Both the position numbers and the translations under genes were made by a program. The notes under the pieces are model-generated. The model had not been told where the DNA came from and ran no database searches. It saw only the letters and a list, made by a program, of their open reading frames with translations. Below, piece by piece: positions 41,098 to 50,190 of a DNA stretch of 64,000 bases (its first letter is position 1; each line of letters starts with the position of its first letter). The stretch comes from Tritonibacter mobilis (GTDB lineage: Bacteria; Pseudomonadota; Alphaproteobacteria; Rhodobacterales; Rhodobacteraceae), in NCBI RefSeq assembly GCF_001681715.1, contig NZ_LNWY01000008.1, forward strand, positions 58,036-122,035, given 5' to 3'.

Positions 41098-41877
41098 ATG
41101 CGAAATATTGTCGATCTCAACTGTGACATGGGTGAAGGTTTTGGCCACTGGGTGCTGGGCGAAGCACCTGATGACCAGCTGATGGAGCTCATTTCATCCG
41201 CGAATATTGCTGCTGGTTTTCATGCAGGTGATCCAAATTCGATGGATCGGGTGATTAAGCTGGCCAATCATTACGGTGTCGGTCTCGGGGCACATCCGGG
41301 TTACCGCGACCTGCAGGGGTTTGGCCGTCGATACATCGACACCACGCCTGAGGAACTGGTCAATGATATCATCTATCAGGTCGGCGCGGTGCGCGAGTTT
41401 GGGCGTCGCCATGGCATCCGCCTGCAACATGTAAAACCGCATGGCGCGCTCTACATGGAGGCTGCGCGCAATGAGGAGCTGTCCCGGTTGATGATCGAAA
41501 GCCTCGCGGCCATCAGCGGGGATTTGATCGTCTACTGTATGGATATCTCAAAGACCTATGCCATCGCCAAACGCCTAGGCCATCCGGTGGTGCGCGAGTT
41601 CTATGCAGATCGCGATTACGGCAAGGATGGTTCCATCGTCTTCACCCGTAAGGTGGGGCGGCTCAGCCCGGATGCGATCGCGCAGAAATGCCTGCGGGCC
41701 TGTCTTGAGGGGAAGGTGACCACGGTCGATGGCAGCGATATCGATATCGAGTTTGAATCGATCTGCTTTCACTCAGACACGCCCGGTGCCGTTGAAATCG
41801 GTCGCGCAATCCGTCGCGAATTGACCGCAAACAACATCACGATCGCGCCGTCCTCGGCGGTGATCCAAGCGGCCTGA
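41098..41877 (+). CDS. pxpA: 5-oxoprolinase subunit PxpA (LamB/YcsF family)
   Basis: 259 residues from ATG 41098, the normal PxpA length. Typical stretches: '[15 protein letters not shown]', '[15 protein letters not shown]', '[19 protein letters not shown]' and '[13 protein letters not shown]'. With PxpB and PxpC it forms ATP-dependent 5-oxoprolinase, which opens pyroglutamate to glutamate. The partner subunits are encoded at 43524 and 44389, with two biotin-enzyme genes in between. An upstream in-frame extension to 40996 has no ribosome-binding site. Confidence 0.9.
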   Translation: MRNIVDLNCDMGEGFGHWVLGEAPDDQLMELISSANIAAGFHAGDPNSMDRVIKLANHYGVGLGAHPGYRDLQGFGRRYIDTTPEELVNDIIYQVGAVREFGRRHGIRLQHVKPHGALYMEAARNEELSRLMIESLAAISGDLIVYCMDISKTYAIAKRLGHPVVREFYADRDYGKDGSIVFTRKVGRLSPDAIAQKCLRACLEGKVTTVDGSDIDIEFESICFHSDTPGAVEIGRAIRRELTANNITIAPSSAVIQAA

Positions 41878-41913
41878 ACCGCACCTACAAAAGATAACAA
41901 CAGGGATACCAAC

Positions 41914-42147
41914 ATGTCCAATATCCAATCTCCGCTGCCCGGTACTTTCTATCATCAGGCCTCGCCAGAAGAGCCTCCGTTTAAATCTGCTGGAGATGCC
42001 GTCGCTGTGGGTGACGTCATTGGTCTGATCGAAGTGATGAAAACCTTCATTCAGGTCACCGCCGAAGAGCCGGGCACATTTGAAAAATATGCCGTTCAAA
42101 ATGCAGCGCCCGTCACTGCGGGTGATGTCGTGGCGGAGTTGAAATAG
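41914..42147 (+). CDS. Short biotin/lipoyl carrier protein (AccB-like)
   Basis: 77 residues, little more than one biotinyl domain. The biotin site is 'EVMKTF' (canonical E-A-M-K-M changed to E-V-M-K-T), with the Lys at about residue 43. Normal AccB is about 150 residues with a Pro/Ala-rich linker that is absent here. It lies 3 bp before a biotin carboxylase gene, so the two probably work together within the 5-oxoprolinase operon, not in fatty-acid synthesis. Confidence 0.85.
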   Translation: MSNIQSPLPGTFYHQASPEEPPFKSAGDAVAVGDVIGLIEVMKTFIQVTAEEPGTFEKYAVQNAAPVTAGDVVAELK

Positions 42148-42150
42148 GCC

Positions 42151-43527
42151 ATGGCAATCCAGCGACTATTTATTGCAAACCGGGGTGAAATTGCCGTGCG
42201 GATCGTTCGGGCCGCGCAGGCGCTCGGCATCCATTCCATTCAGGCTCACTCCGAGGCCGATAGCGACATGTTGGCCGTTAAACTCGCGGATGAGGCGGTC
42301 TCCATTGGTCCCGCGCCTGCCAAGGAAAGCTATCTGAACATCGATGCGATCCTGCAGGCGGCCAAAGCCACGGGCGCTGATGCCATTCATCCCGGCTATG
42401 GGTTCTTGTCCGAAAGCCCGGCATTTGTGCGTGCGGTAGAGGCCTCAGGTCTCATTTTTGTCGGCCCGTCCGCCGACACCATCGAGCGGATGGGGGATAA
42501 GGTTGCCGCCCGGCAAGCCGCCGAGGCTGCGGGCGTGCCGGTGGTGCCGGGGTCCGATGGGCGCGTTGAGAGTGTCGCTGAGGCCGTCTCCATTGCCGAA
42601 CAGATTGGCTTTCCAGTGATGATCAAGGCCGCCGCGGGCGGCGGCGGACGCGGCATCCGTGTTGCCAAAACCGTCGAAGAGCTGAAGTCCCTCGCGCCGC
42701 AAGCCAAGGCCGAAGCCGAGGCCGCCTTTGGCGATGGCGGACTTTATGTCGAACGTGCCATCCTGTCGCCGCGCCATATCGAGGTGCAAATTCTTGGCGA
42801 TGGTGAGGCTGCTGTTCATTGTTTTGAGCGAGAGTGTTCGTTGCAGCGCCGCCGCCAAAAAGTCTGGGAAGAGGCCGGGGCGGCCTGTCTGGATGAGAAG
42901 ACGCGCGAGGCGCTTTGCGCGTCTGCTGTCGCGCTTGCAAAAGCCGTGAACTATCGCGGGGCGGGTACGCTTGAATATCTTTTTGACGAGGCCGCGAACG
43001 AATTCTTCTTTATCGAGATGAACACCCGCATCCAGGTTGAGCATCCGGTAACGGAAATGCTGACCGGGGTGGATCTGGTTGCCGAGATGATCAACGTCTG
43101 CGGCGGGGCAAAGCTGTCGATGACGCAGGATGAAATTACACGCACTGGTCATTCCATTGAGGTGCGTCTCTGCGCAGAAGATCCCTACATGGATTTTATG
43201 CCTTGGCCCGGTCAGGTGACGTCTTTGAAAATGCCATCAGGGGAGGGGGTGCGTTTTGATCACTTCTTGTCAGAGGGATATCAGATCCCGCCCTTCTATG
43301 ACTCTCTCTTGGGCAAGGTCATTGTGCATGCTGAAACCCGTGATGCGGCGATCGACAAGCTGGTGAATGCTCTCACCGAATTGGAAATCGCAGGCACCAA
43401 GACTACGGCGCCGCTGCACCTTGCTCTGGCGGCCGACCCGAATGTGCGGGCGGGCGACTTTCACACCCAATGGCTCGAACCTTGGCTCGAAGCTGGGAAC
43501 CTCACCGCGAAAGGAGATGCTGCATGA
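42151..43527 (+). CDS. Biotin carboxylase subunit (AccC-like)
   Basis: 458 residues: 'IQRLFIANRGEIAVRIVRAAQALGI' N-terminus, ATP-grasp glycine loop 'KAAAGGGGRGIRVA', 'RHIEVQILGDGEAAVHCFERECSLQRRRQKV' and 'FIEMNTRIQVEHPVTEMLTGVDLV' with the catalytic Glu and Arg. It carboxylates the biotin on the small carrier encoded just before it. The carboxyl acceptor is unknown; the downstream KipA-like protein belongs to a family named after biotin-dependent carboxyltransferases. It overlaps the next gene by 4 bp (ATGA). Confidence 0.92.
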   Translation: MAIQRLFIANRGEIAVRIVRAAQALGIHSIQAHSEADSDMLAVKLADEAVSIGPAPAKESYLNIDAILQAAKATGADAIHPGYGFLSESPAFVRAVEASGLIFVGPSADTIERMGDKVAARQAAEAAGVPVVPGSDGRVESVAEAVSIAEQIGFPVMIKAAAGGGGRGIRVAKTVEELKSLAPQAKAEAEAAFGDGGLYVERAILSPRHIEVQILGDGEAAVHCFERECSLQRRRQKVWEEAGAACLDEKTREALCASAVALAKAVNYRGAGTLEYLFDEAANEFFFIEMNTRIQVEHPVTEMLTGVDLVAEMINVCGGAKLSMTQDEITRTGHSIEVRLCAEDPYMDFMPWPGQVTSLKMPSGEGVRFDHFLSEGYQIPPFYDSLLGKVIVHAETRDAAIDKLVNALTELEIAGTKTTAPLHLALAADPNVRAGDFHTQWLEPWLEAGNLTAKGDAA

Positions 43528-44399
43528 AAACGCGCTACACCTACGGGGGCGATGAACATGTTTATGTCGAGGTCGACGATGAGATGTCGCTTGATGCGTT
43601 CTTTATCGCGCTCTCGCTGTCAAAACTGGTGCGGGAAGCCGACATCCCCGGTGTGACCGAGATTTGCCCGGCGAATGCCTCCTTTGAGGTTCGGTTCGAC
43701 CCGGATGTCATCGCTCCGGATGAGATGATGACCCGGATCAAGGAGCTCGAAGGCGAGGCTCAGGCGCAGGAAAAACGTCTGGACACGCGGATTATCGAGA
43801 TTCCGGTTTTTTATGAAGATCCTTGGACGCATGAAACACTGATGCGGTTTCGTGAGCGTCATCAGGATCCTTCGGGTACTGATCTGGATTATGCCGCGCG
43901 GATCAATGGTTACGACAGCGCTGCCGCGTTCATTGAGGCGCATCATTCACAACCATGGTTTGTGTCCATGGTTGGGTTCGTGTCGGGATTGCCCTTCCTT
44001 TATCAGTTGGTTGAACGTGACAAGCAGTTGGAAGTGCCCAAGTATCTGAGGCCGCGAACAGATACACCAAAACTGACGGTAGGCTATGGCGGCTGTTTTT
44101 CCTGTATCTATTCGGTGCGCGGTGCCGGCGGGTATCAGATGTTCGGGATTACCCCGATGCCGATCTTCGATCCCGAGCAAAAGATTAGCTATCTCAAAGA
44201 CTTCATGGTCTTCTTCCGCCCCGGAGATATCGTCAAATGGAAGCCGATTGACCGAGCGGAATATGATGTGATCTCCCAGCAGGTCGAAGAGGGCAGCTAC
44301 ACGCCCAAGATCGCAGAGGTCGCCTTTGATCTTGATGCCTTCAATAAGGACATGACCGGTTTCAACGCCAAACTGATGGAGGCGCTCAATGACGCTTGA
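43524..44399 (+). CDS. pxpB: 5-oxoprolinase subunit PxpB (KipI / allophanate hydrolase subunit 1 family)
   Basis: 291 residues from ATG 43524 (AAGGAGATGCTGC upstream). The CT_C_D fold is visible from 'TEICPANASFEVRFDPDVI' and the conserved 'GFVSGLPFLYQL' and 'GYGGCFSCIYSVRGAGGYQMFGITP' (family pattern G-x-S-x-x-x-Y-x-x-x-x-P-G-G-x-x-x-x-G-x-T, with changes). It is about 60 residues longer than Bacillus KipI. It forms a complex with PxpC and PxpA. Confidence 0.88.
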   Translation: MKTRYTYGGDEHVYVEVDDEMSLDAFFIALSLSKLVREADIPGVTEICPANASFEVRFDPDVIAPDEMMTRIKELEGEAQAQEKRLDTRIIEIPVFYEDPWTHETLMRFRERHQDPSGTDLDYAARINGYDSAAAFIEAHHSQPWFVSMVGFVSGLPFLYQLVERDKQLEVPKYLRPRTDTPKLTVGYGGCFSCIYSVRGAGGYQMFGITPMPIFDPEQKISYLKDFMVFFRPGDIVKWKPIDRAEYDVISQQVEEGSYTPKIAEVAFDLDAFNKDMTGFNAKLMEALNDA

Positions 44400-45360
44400 G
44401 ATTGTCAAACCGGGACTTGCAACCACCGTTCAGGATCTGGGCCGTCCGGGCTATTTCCACCTTGGTATCCCCGAGGGGGGTGCGATGGATCGCCTGGCGT
44501 TGACTGCCGCCAATATGCTGGTCGGGAATGAGGATGGGGCCGCCTGTCTGGAAGCGGTCTTTATGGGGCCAGAGGTCAAATTTGGCGCGGATATGACAGT
44601 TGCCGTGACCGGTGCAGAATTGCCTGTGATGCTGGATGGTGCGCCGCGCGACACTTGGACGAGTTTCAGAGTAAAAGCTGGGCAAGTGCTGTCCTTTGGG
44701 TTCCTGAAAGAGGGCGCGCGCATCTACATCGCTGTGTCCGGCGGAATCGACACGCCTCCTGCTCTGGGATCGCGCTCAACCTATGCCATTGGGGCGCTTG
44801 GTGGTTTTGAGGGGCGTCCGGTTGCTGCGGGGGACGTGATCCCGGTGGGCAAGGCTATGGAAGGTTCTGACGGGCGCAGTGTTCCGCAAGCGTTACGTCG
44901 CCGTCCTGGGAAACCTGCAGTGTTGCGGGTTCTGCCCGGTCTGTACTGGCACCGCCTCACGGAAAAGAGCCAGAACGCCTTTTTTGACGATGACTGGACT
45001 GTTGCGCCAGAAGCGGACCGGATGGGTTATCGGTTCCGGGGCGGGCAGCAGATGGAATTTGTCGCGCGCGAGCAACCCTTTGGGGCTGGCTCTGACCCCT
45101 CCAATATCGTGGATGGCTGCTATTCTTACGGCTCCATTCAGGTGCCCGGCGGCCTGGAGCCGATCGTGCTACACCGCGATGCGGTTTCCGGTGGGGGGTA
45201 TTTTACCCTGGGGGCCGTGATTTCCGCCGATATGGACCTGATCGGGCAGTTGCAGCCCAACGCCCCGGTCAAATTTGAGCGCGTTGATATGGATCAGGCG
45301 CTTTCCGCTCGAAAGGTTCGAAAAGAGACCATCGAGCAGATCCGTCAGGCGCTCTTGTAG
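44389..45360 (+). CDS. pxpC: 5-oxoprolinase subunit PxpC (KipA / biotin-dependent carboxyltransferase family)
   Basis: 323 residues: 'LEIVKPGLATTVQDLGRPGYFHLGIPEGGAMD' is the unmistakable KipA start, and 'IYIAVSGGIDTPPALGSRSTYAIGALGGFEGRP' follows. It overlaps pxpB by 11 bp. Together with PxpA and PxpB it should hydrolyse 5-oxoproline, but the linked biotin genes leave open a biotin-dependent reaction on a related amide. Confidence 0.9.
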   Translation: MTLEIVKPGLATTVQDLGRPGYFHLGIPEGGAMDRLALTAANMLVGNEDGAACLEAVFMGPEVKFGADMTVAVTGAELPVMLDGAPRDTWTSFRVKAGQVLSFGFLKEGARIYIAVSGGIDTPPALGSRSTYAIGALGGFEGRPVAAGDVIPVGKAMEGSDGRSVPQALRRRPGKPAVLRVLPGLYWHRLTEKSQNAFFDDDWTVAPEADRMGYRFRGGQQMEFVAREQPFGAGSDPSNIVDGCYSYGSIQVPGGLEPIVLHRDAVSGGGYFTLGAVISADMDLIGQLQPNAPVKFERVDMDQALSARKVRKETIEQIRQALL

Positions 45361-45452
45361 CGCCTGACAACTCCCGGAGCCCGTCTCCACCTAAAATCAG
45401 TCTGGCGATGCCCTTCGCCCAATACCTGATGAACCAACAAGGAGTCAGAACG

Positions 45453-46523
45453 ATGAAGCTTTTCCTGAATACAGCCTCCGCGCTGCTGGTGTCGGTGGCC
45501 CTTCCGGCCCTCGCCGACGAGGCGTGGTTTCCCTACCCCGCTGAAGAAGTCACGCCTGCGTTTTCCGCAGGTGGCACGGTGTCGGACGTCACCTACGAAC
45601 CACTGGCGGCTGCGGAGAAGCCGTGGAATATCTGCGTCTCCTTTCCCCATATGAAAGATGCATATTGGCTGGGAGTCGACTATGGCGTTGTGGCTGAGGC
45701 TGAGCGTCTTGGCGTCAATCTGAATGTGGTCGAAGCCGGAGGATACACCGAGCTCAACTCTCAGATCAGTCAGATCGAGGATTGCGTGGCAAGCGGTGCA
45801 GATGCGGTCGTCGTTGGTGCGATCTCATATGATGGTTTGAACAACGTCATCAGTGAAGTAGCGGGGCAAGGCATCCCTGTGATTGACGTGATCAATGGCG
45901 TGTCTTCCACCGATATTGCGGCCAAATCTCTGGTCTCGTTCCGCACCATGGGGTTTGAGACCGGCAAATATCTTGCAGAAAAACACCCCGCAGGTTCTGA
46001 CCCTGTGACTGTGGGCTGGTTCCCCGGACCGGCAGGTGCTGGTTGGGTTGAGGCTGCCAATACGGGCTTTCTTGCGGCGGTCGAAGGCTCCGCAGTCAAC
46101 GTGCTGGAACCACGTTATGGCGACACCGGCAAAGAGGCGCAGCTCAAGCTGGTCGAGGACGTGCTGCAGGCCAATCCGGAGATCAAGTACATCGCAGGTA
46201 CGGCCGTTACAGCAGAGGCCGCACAGGGTGTGATCCGCGAGCGGGGTCTAAAAGGTGAGGTCGACATTCTTGCGTTTTACATGACACCGGGCGTCTACAC
46301 CGGCATTCAACGCGGATTCATCACCGGTGCGCCAGCGGACTCGATGGTTATTCAGGGTCGCATTGCGATCGATCAGGCGGTGCGTGTGCTTGAGGGCAAG
46401 GATTACCTCAAACACGTGGGCCCCAAGATCTTTGTTGTGGATCAGAACAACATGAAGGACGTGGCGCGCGGGAATATTTTGCCGCCAGATGGGTTCTCTC
46501 CGGTCTTCAGCGTCACTCAGTAA
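45453..46523 (+). CDS. ABC-type substrate-binding protein, TorT-like (Peripla_BP)
   Basis: 356 residues from ATG 45453 (AAGGAGTCAGAACG upstream). A signal peptide is clear (MKLFLNTASALLVSVALPALADE). The mature protein reads 'WNICVSFPHMKDAYWLGVDYGVVAEAERLGVNLNVVEAGGYTELNSQI', which resembles TorT, the periplasmic TMAO-binding protein, more than RbsB. Here it is followed by an ATPase and a permease gene, not by a TorS kinase, so it serves import. The ligand is unknown; linkage to the 5-oxoprolinase operon 93 bp upstream suggests an amino-acid derivative. Confidence 0.88.
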   Translation: MKLFLNTASALLVSVALPALADEAWFPYPAEEVTPAFSAGGTVSDVTYEPLAAAEKPWNICVSFPHMKDAYWLGVDYGVVAEAERLGVNLNVVEAGGYTELNSQISQIEDCVASGADAVVVGAISYDGLNNVISEVAGQGIPVIDVINGVSSTDIAAKSLVSFRTMGFETGKYLAEKHPAGSDPVTVGWFPGPAGAGWVEAANTGFLAAVEGSAVNVLEPRYGDTGKEAQLKLVEDVLQANPEIKYIAGTAVTAEAAQGVIRERGLKGEVDILAFYMTPGVYTGIQRGFITGAPADSMVIQGRIAIDQAVRVLEGKDYLKHVGPKIFVVDQNNMKDVARGNILPPDGFSPVFSVTQ

Positions 46524-46534
46524 GCAAGACAACT

Positions 46535-46567
46535 GCAGGTCGGGACCTTTCTCCCCGCCCGGCCTGC
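46535..46567 (+). promoter_or_regulatory. Intercistronic 10-bp stem-loop after the TorT-like gene
   Basis: GCAGGTCGGG (46535-46544) pairs with CCCGGCCTGC (46558-46567), one wobble. It sits between the binding-protein and ATPase genes without a T-run, as in the other transporter operons of the window. Confidence 0.55.
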
Positions 46568-46586
46568 AATATACAAGGAAGTAGCG

Positions 46587-48089
46587 ATGTCCAAGCTGAT
46601 CGAGACACGCGGCCTGACGAAGCAATATCCCGGCGTTGTGGCACTGGATCATGTCGATTTCGATCTGGAGCCGGGCGAGGTGCATGTGTTGTTTGGTGAA
46701 AACGGCGCAGGGAAATCCACGCTGATTTCGATGCTCGCAGGCGCGAATACCCCAACCAAAGGCAGTATCCGGCTCGACGGTGAGACTGTGAGTTTTGACA
46801 GTGTCGCCCAAGCGCAGGCCAAAGGTATCTACACAGTCTTTCAGGAATTTTCGCTGATCCCGACCCTGACAGTGGCCCAGAATATTTTCCTCGGCTGGGA
46901 ACTGCGGCGCGGCCCGTTTCTGGACCACCGCGCCATGCGGGCGCGATCGCGAGAGATGCTTGAAGAGTTGGGATTTGACATAGACCCGTCTGCCATCGTT
47001 GCACGTCTGTCGCGGGCGCAGCAGCAGATGGTTGAGATCACCAAAGCCTTTCACGGCGACCTCAAGGTGCTGATTTTGGATGAGCCGACGGCATCGCTCA
47101 CAGATCGAGAGGTCGACCATCTGTTTGATTTCGTGACGAAGCTGAAAGCGCGTGGCGTCGGCATTGTCTATATCTCGCACCGTATTCAGGAATTTGCGCG
47201 GATCGCCGAACGGGTCACAGTTCTTCGGGATGGCGCGGTCATCGGCACGGTCGCGATGGCCGATACCAATGACGATGCCCTTGTCGAGATGATGACGGGG
47301 CGCTCTTTTGATCAGATCTATCCCAGCATCACCAATGATCCCGGTGAGATACTTCTGGAGGTCGCAGGGCTTCATGCGCCGGGCATCTCAAACGCGCGTT
47401 TTCAAGTTCGCAGGGGCGAGGTGCTCGGAGTCGCCGGGTTGGTCGGGTCGGGGAAATCCCGTCTGTTCCGTGCTGTCATGGGGTTAACGCCAGTTCAATC
47501 AGGCACAGTGACCTTTAAGGGGCGCGATATTACCGGCGCGACCACCCGCCATATCATCAAAGGTGGTATGTACTATTTGTCACCTGACAGAAAGGCCGAA
47601 GGGCTTGATCTGGCCACTACCGCCCGAGACAACCTCGCTGTGAATATCGTGTCGGGGATGCGGAATGAGGGCGGGAGCCCGTTTGTTCGCTGGCGAGCGG
47701 TCAACGGCTCAATTGATCAGATATCCGATCATGTAGAGCTGCACGCAGGCTACCGGAATAAGCCTGTCTCGCAACTCTCAGGGGGCAATCAGCAAAAGGC
47801 GCTGTTTGGCAAATGCTTTGGTCAGGAGGCTGATCTGCTCATTTTTGACGAGCCTACCGTAGGCGTCGATATGGGTACCCGTGCGGCGCTCTATCTGTTG
47901 ATCAAACAGCTTGCTGAGGCCGGTAAGGCGATTGTCGTCATCTCCTCTGATCTGCCCGAAGCGATGAATATCGCACACCGCCTTCTGGTCCTCGCCCATG
48001 GCCGCATCTCGGCAGAGCTGAGTGGGCAGGACATGACGGAGGACACTGTCCTCAAATACTTCTTCGATGAAACCGGAGCCACACTATGA
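46587..48089 (+). CDS. Sugar-type ABC transporter ATP-binding protein (double ABC domain)
   Basis: 500 residues, RbsA/MglA type. The first domain has Walker A 'GENGAGKST' and Walker B 'VLILDEPTASL'; the second has 'GLVGSGKSR', signature 'LSGGNQQK' and 'LLIFDEPTVGVDMGTR'. It overlaps the permease gene by 4 bp. It powers uptake of the solute bound by the TorT-like protein. Confidence 0.92.
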   Translation: MSKLIETRGLTKQYPGVVALDHVDFDLEPGEVHVLFGENGAGKSTLISMLAGANTPTKGSIRLDGETVSFDSVAQAQAKGIYTVFQEFSLIPTLTVAQNIFLGWELRRGPFLDHRAMRARSREMLEELGFDIDPSAIVARLSRAQQQMVEITKAFHGDLKVLILDEPTASLTDREVDHLFDFVTKLKARGVGIVYISHRIQEFARIAERVTVLRDGAVIGTVAMADTNDDALVEMMTGRSFDQIYPSITNDPGEILLEVAGLHAPGISNARFQVRRGEVLGVAGLVGSGKSRLFRAVMGLTPVQSGTVTFKGRDITGATTRHIIKGGMYYLSPDRKAEGLDLATTARDNLAVNIVSGMRNEGGSPFVRWRAVNGSIDQISDHVELHAGYRNKPVSQLSGGNQQKALFGKCFGQEADLLIFDEPTVGVDMGTRAALYLLIKQLAEAGKAIVVISSDLPEAMNIAHRLLVLAHGRISAELSGQDMTEDTVLKYFFDETGATL

Positions 48090-49096
48090 CCACCGACACC
48101 ATGCCATTCAGCTTTCCCGGATTGATCCGAAAAATATTCGTCCGGGTTGGGGTCTTACCCTTCTTTCTGCTTGGGGCGCTGGTGGTTTTCACCCTGCTGT
48201 CGCCCAAGTTTCTGACGGGCCAGAACCTCGTCAATGTGATGCGTCAGTCGGTCTATTTGGTGCTGGTTTCGCTCGGGCAGATGCTGGTGCTGATCTCCGG
48301 CGGGTTTGATCTCTCGGTTGGGACGGCGATTGCGCTTACGTCTGTTGTGAGTGCAACGGTCATGGTCTGGCTCGCTGGCATATTTCCGGATGCGATCTTT
48401 CTAGTGATCCTGCTTGGTGCTTTGGCAGGTTTTGCTGCGGCGGCCTGTGTGGGGTTGCTGAATGGCATTGGTGTCGCCTATTTCGATGTCTCGCCCTTCA
48501 TCATGACACTCGGGGCGTCTTCTCTCGCTGGTGGTGCTGCGCTGTTGCTTACGGGTGGCGTGCCGGTCTCGGGTCTGCCTTTTGCGTTTGCGGATGTGTT
48601 TGGGTTTGGTCGCCTTTGGGGCGTTCCAGTCCCGGTGATTGTTGCTCTGCTCTGTATCGTGGCGATGTGGGTATTTATGTCACGTACATCGCTTGGCACA
48701 CAAGTCTATGCCGTTGGCGGCAACATCAAAGCAGCGCATCTGTCGGCGATTAACACGAAACGCACGCTGATGATGGCCTACGTCGGGTGCGCCTTGATTG
48801 CATCGTTGACGGGGTTGCTACTGACGGCGCGGGTTGAAAGTGGCGAGGCCAATCTGGGTGGTACCATCACGCTGGAGTCGATTGCGGCCTGTGTTATCGC
48901 GGGAGTCTCATTGCGGGGTGGTATCGGGCGTGTTGAAAACGTGGTTTTGGGCGGGTTCTTCATTGTTCTTGTGCAAAACGGGATGAACCTCGCGCAGATT
49001 TCCTCTTATATGCAAATGGTTCTGCTGGGCGCGCTTCTGATCTTGGCGGTGATTTTCGACCAACTTCGCTACCGGATGATTATGGGTGGCTCATGA
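48086..49096 (+). CDS. Sugar-type ABC transporter permease (BPD_transp_2)
   Basis: 336 residues, 8-10 hydrophobic segments, 'LVLISGGFDLSVGTAIALTSVVSA' motif and 'VYAVGGNIKAAHLSAINTKRT' loop. Only one permease gene is present, so the channel is probably a homodimer. It is the last gene of this operon; a convergent LysR gene follows. Confidence 0.92.
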   Translation: MTTDTMPFSFPGLIRKIFVRVGVLPFFLLGALVVFTLLSPKFLTGQNLVNVMRQSVYLVLVSLGQMLVLISGGFDLSVGTAIALTSVVSATVMVWLAGIFPDAIFLVILLGALAGFAAAACVGLLNGIGVAYFDVSPFIMTLGASSLAGGAALLLTGGVPVSGLPFAFADVFGFGRLWGVPVPVIVALLCIVAMWVFMSRTSLGTQVYAVGGNIKAAHLSAINTKRTLMMAYVGCALIASLTGLLLTARVESGEANLGGTITLESIAACVIAGVSLRGGIGRVENVVLGGFFIVLVQNGMNLAQISSYMQMVLLGALLILAVIFDQLRYRMIMGGS

Positions 49097-49158
49097 CACT
49101 GCAATTCAGTGCTGGCGGGTTCGCGCTTTAGCCGTGACCGCCAGCATGGTGCAGAGGC

Positions 49159-50070
49159 TCAGGACACGACACCATCGCGTTTCAGATTGTCGATTTCATG
49201 CGCGACCGCTGCTGCAAAGGCTTGTCCAACGGTGCTGAGCGGACGCTCATGGGGGATGAACTGCGCAATGTCCCACGTGATTGCAGGGATCAGGCGGTGG
49301 ATGGAAACCTTTTCCAGATCAAGGAGTTGCCGGGCGACGGGATCGACAATTGCGACACCTTCACCACGTTCCACGAGACGGACAATACCGTGAATCGTAC
49401 GCAGTTCAGCAGCAATCGTGCGATGAACCTGAATGGTGTCCATCATGTGATCGATGCGGCGTCGCAGCGGGCTGCCTTGTGCAAGATCAATGAACATTTC
49501 CCGGCGTAAGCGGGGAAGGGGGATCTCTTCCACTTCTCCTAACGAATGGCCTTTGGGAAGAATGCACTGAGCCTCACAATGGGCCAAAGAGAGTGCATCA
49601 CCGCCAAATGCCTCAGCGTTGAGGGTAATGCCAAACGCCAGATCACAGCGCTGTTCGCTGATCATACGCAGCATTTCCTCCATTCCGACATCAGCGATTT
49701 GTACAGTGGCCTCAGGATGAGTTTTCCGAAACTGCGCCAGTGCATCAAGCAAGAATGTATCGCAAAACACCGGTTGCGCCGCGATCACGAGATGCCCAAC
49801 CTGACCGCTCGCGATGGCGTTGGCCTCTTGCTCCAGATTGCGAAGCCCGGCCAAATGTCGCACCACAGTTTGATGAAACCGAAAGGCCTCTGCCGTCGGA
49901 GCGAGCCGGTTTCGCTTGCGTTGGAACAGTTCGAATCCTGTTTTTTCCTCTAATGAGGACAGCAAGCGGCTCACCATTGGCTGACTTGTATCCAATTGTT
50001 CCGCCGCCAGCTTCACGCCACCCAGCCGCATATAGGCGTCAAAGGCCTTTAATTCCCGTGTCTTGAACAT
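49159..50070 (-). CDS. LysR-family transcriptional regulator (divergent from the TTT operon)
   Basis: 303 residues: 'RELKAFDAYMRLGGVKLAAEQLDTSQPMVSRLLSSLEEKTGFELFQR' HTH, then the LysR effector domain ('HLVIAAQPVFCDTFLLDALAQFRKTHPEATV'). It is divergent from the tripartite tricarboxylate transporter genes, with repeated TATGC half-sites between, and is the likely regulator of that transporter and the ArgE-like peptidase. Confidence 0.9.
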   Translation of the reverse strand: MFKTRELKAFDAYMRLGGVKLAAEQLDTSQPMVSRLLSSLEEKTGFELFQRKRNRLAPTAEAFRFHQTVVRHLAGLRNLEQEANAIASGQVGHLVIAAQPVFCDTFLLDALAQFRKTHPEATVQIADVGMEEMLRMISEQRCDLAFGITLNAEAFGGDALSLAHCEAQCILPKGHSLGEVEEIPLPRLRREMFIDLAQGSPLRRRIDHMMDTIQVHRTIAAELRTIHGIVRLVERGEGVAIVDPVARQLLDLEKVSIHRLIPAITWDIAQFIPHERPLSTVGQAFAAAVAHEIDNLKRDGVVS

Positions 50071-50082
50071 AAATCGCCCCCT

Positions 50083-50135
50083 CAGTATGCAGTTTATGCA
50101 ACTAATACGCCTCTATTGTCAAATTTCGCATACTG
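50083..50135. promoter_or_regulatory. Inverted TATGC repeats in the LysR/TctC divergent gap
   Basis: CAGTATGC (50083-50090) and GCATACTG (50128-50135) are exact inverted repeats, and a further TATGCA lies one helical turn from the first (50095-50100), giving TGCA-N5-TGCA. This arrangement is usual for LysR recognition and activation sites. Confidence 0.5.
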
Positions 50136-50190
50136 TGAATGTTGGTGCCATCCAACAGCTCCGGAAACCCGGACGAAACGTGAGGTACTC

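Noticed and set aside
42151..43527. Biotin carboxylase as the housekeeping fatty-acid AccC
   Set aside because: It is embedded in the pxp operon with a shortened carrier under LysR control; a separate housekeeping accBC is expected elsewhere.
46248..47375. 375-codon antisense frame across the TorT-like and ATPase genes
   Set aside because: It spans two real genes and their intercistronic hairpin; composition is that of a reverse-complement shadow.
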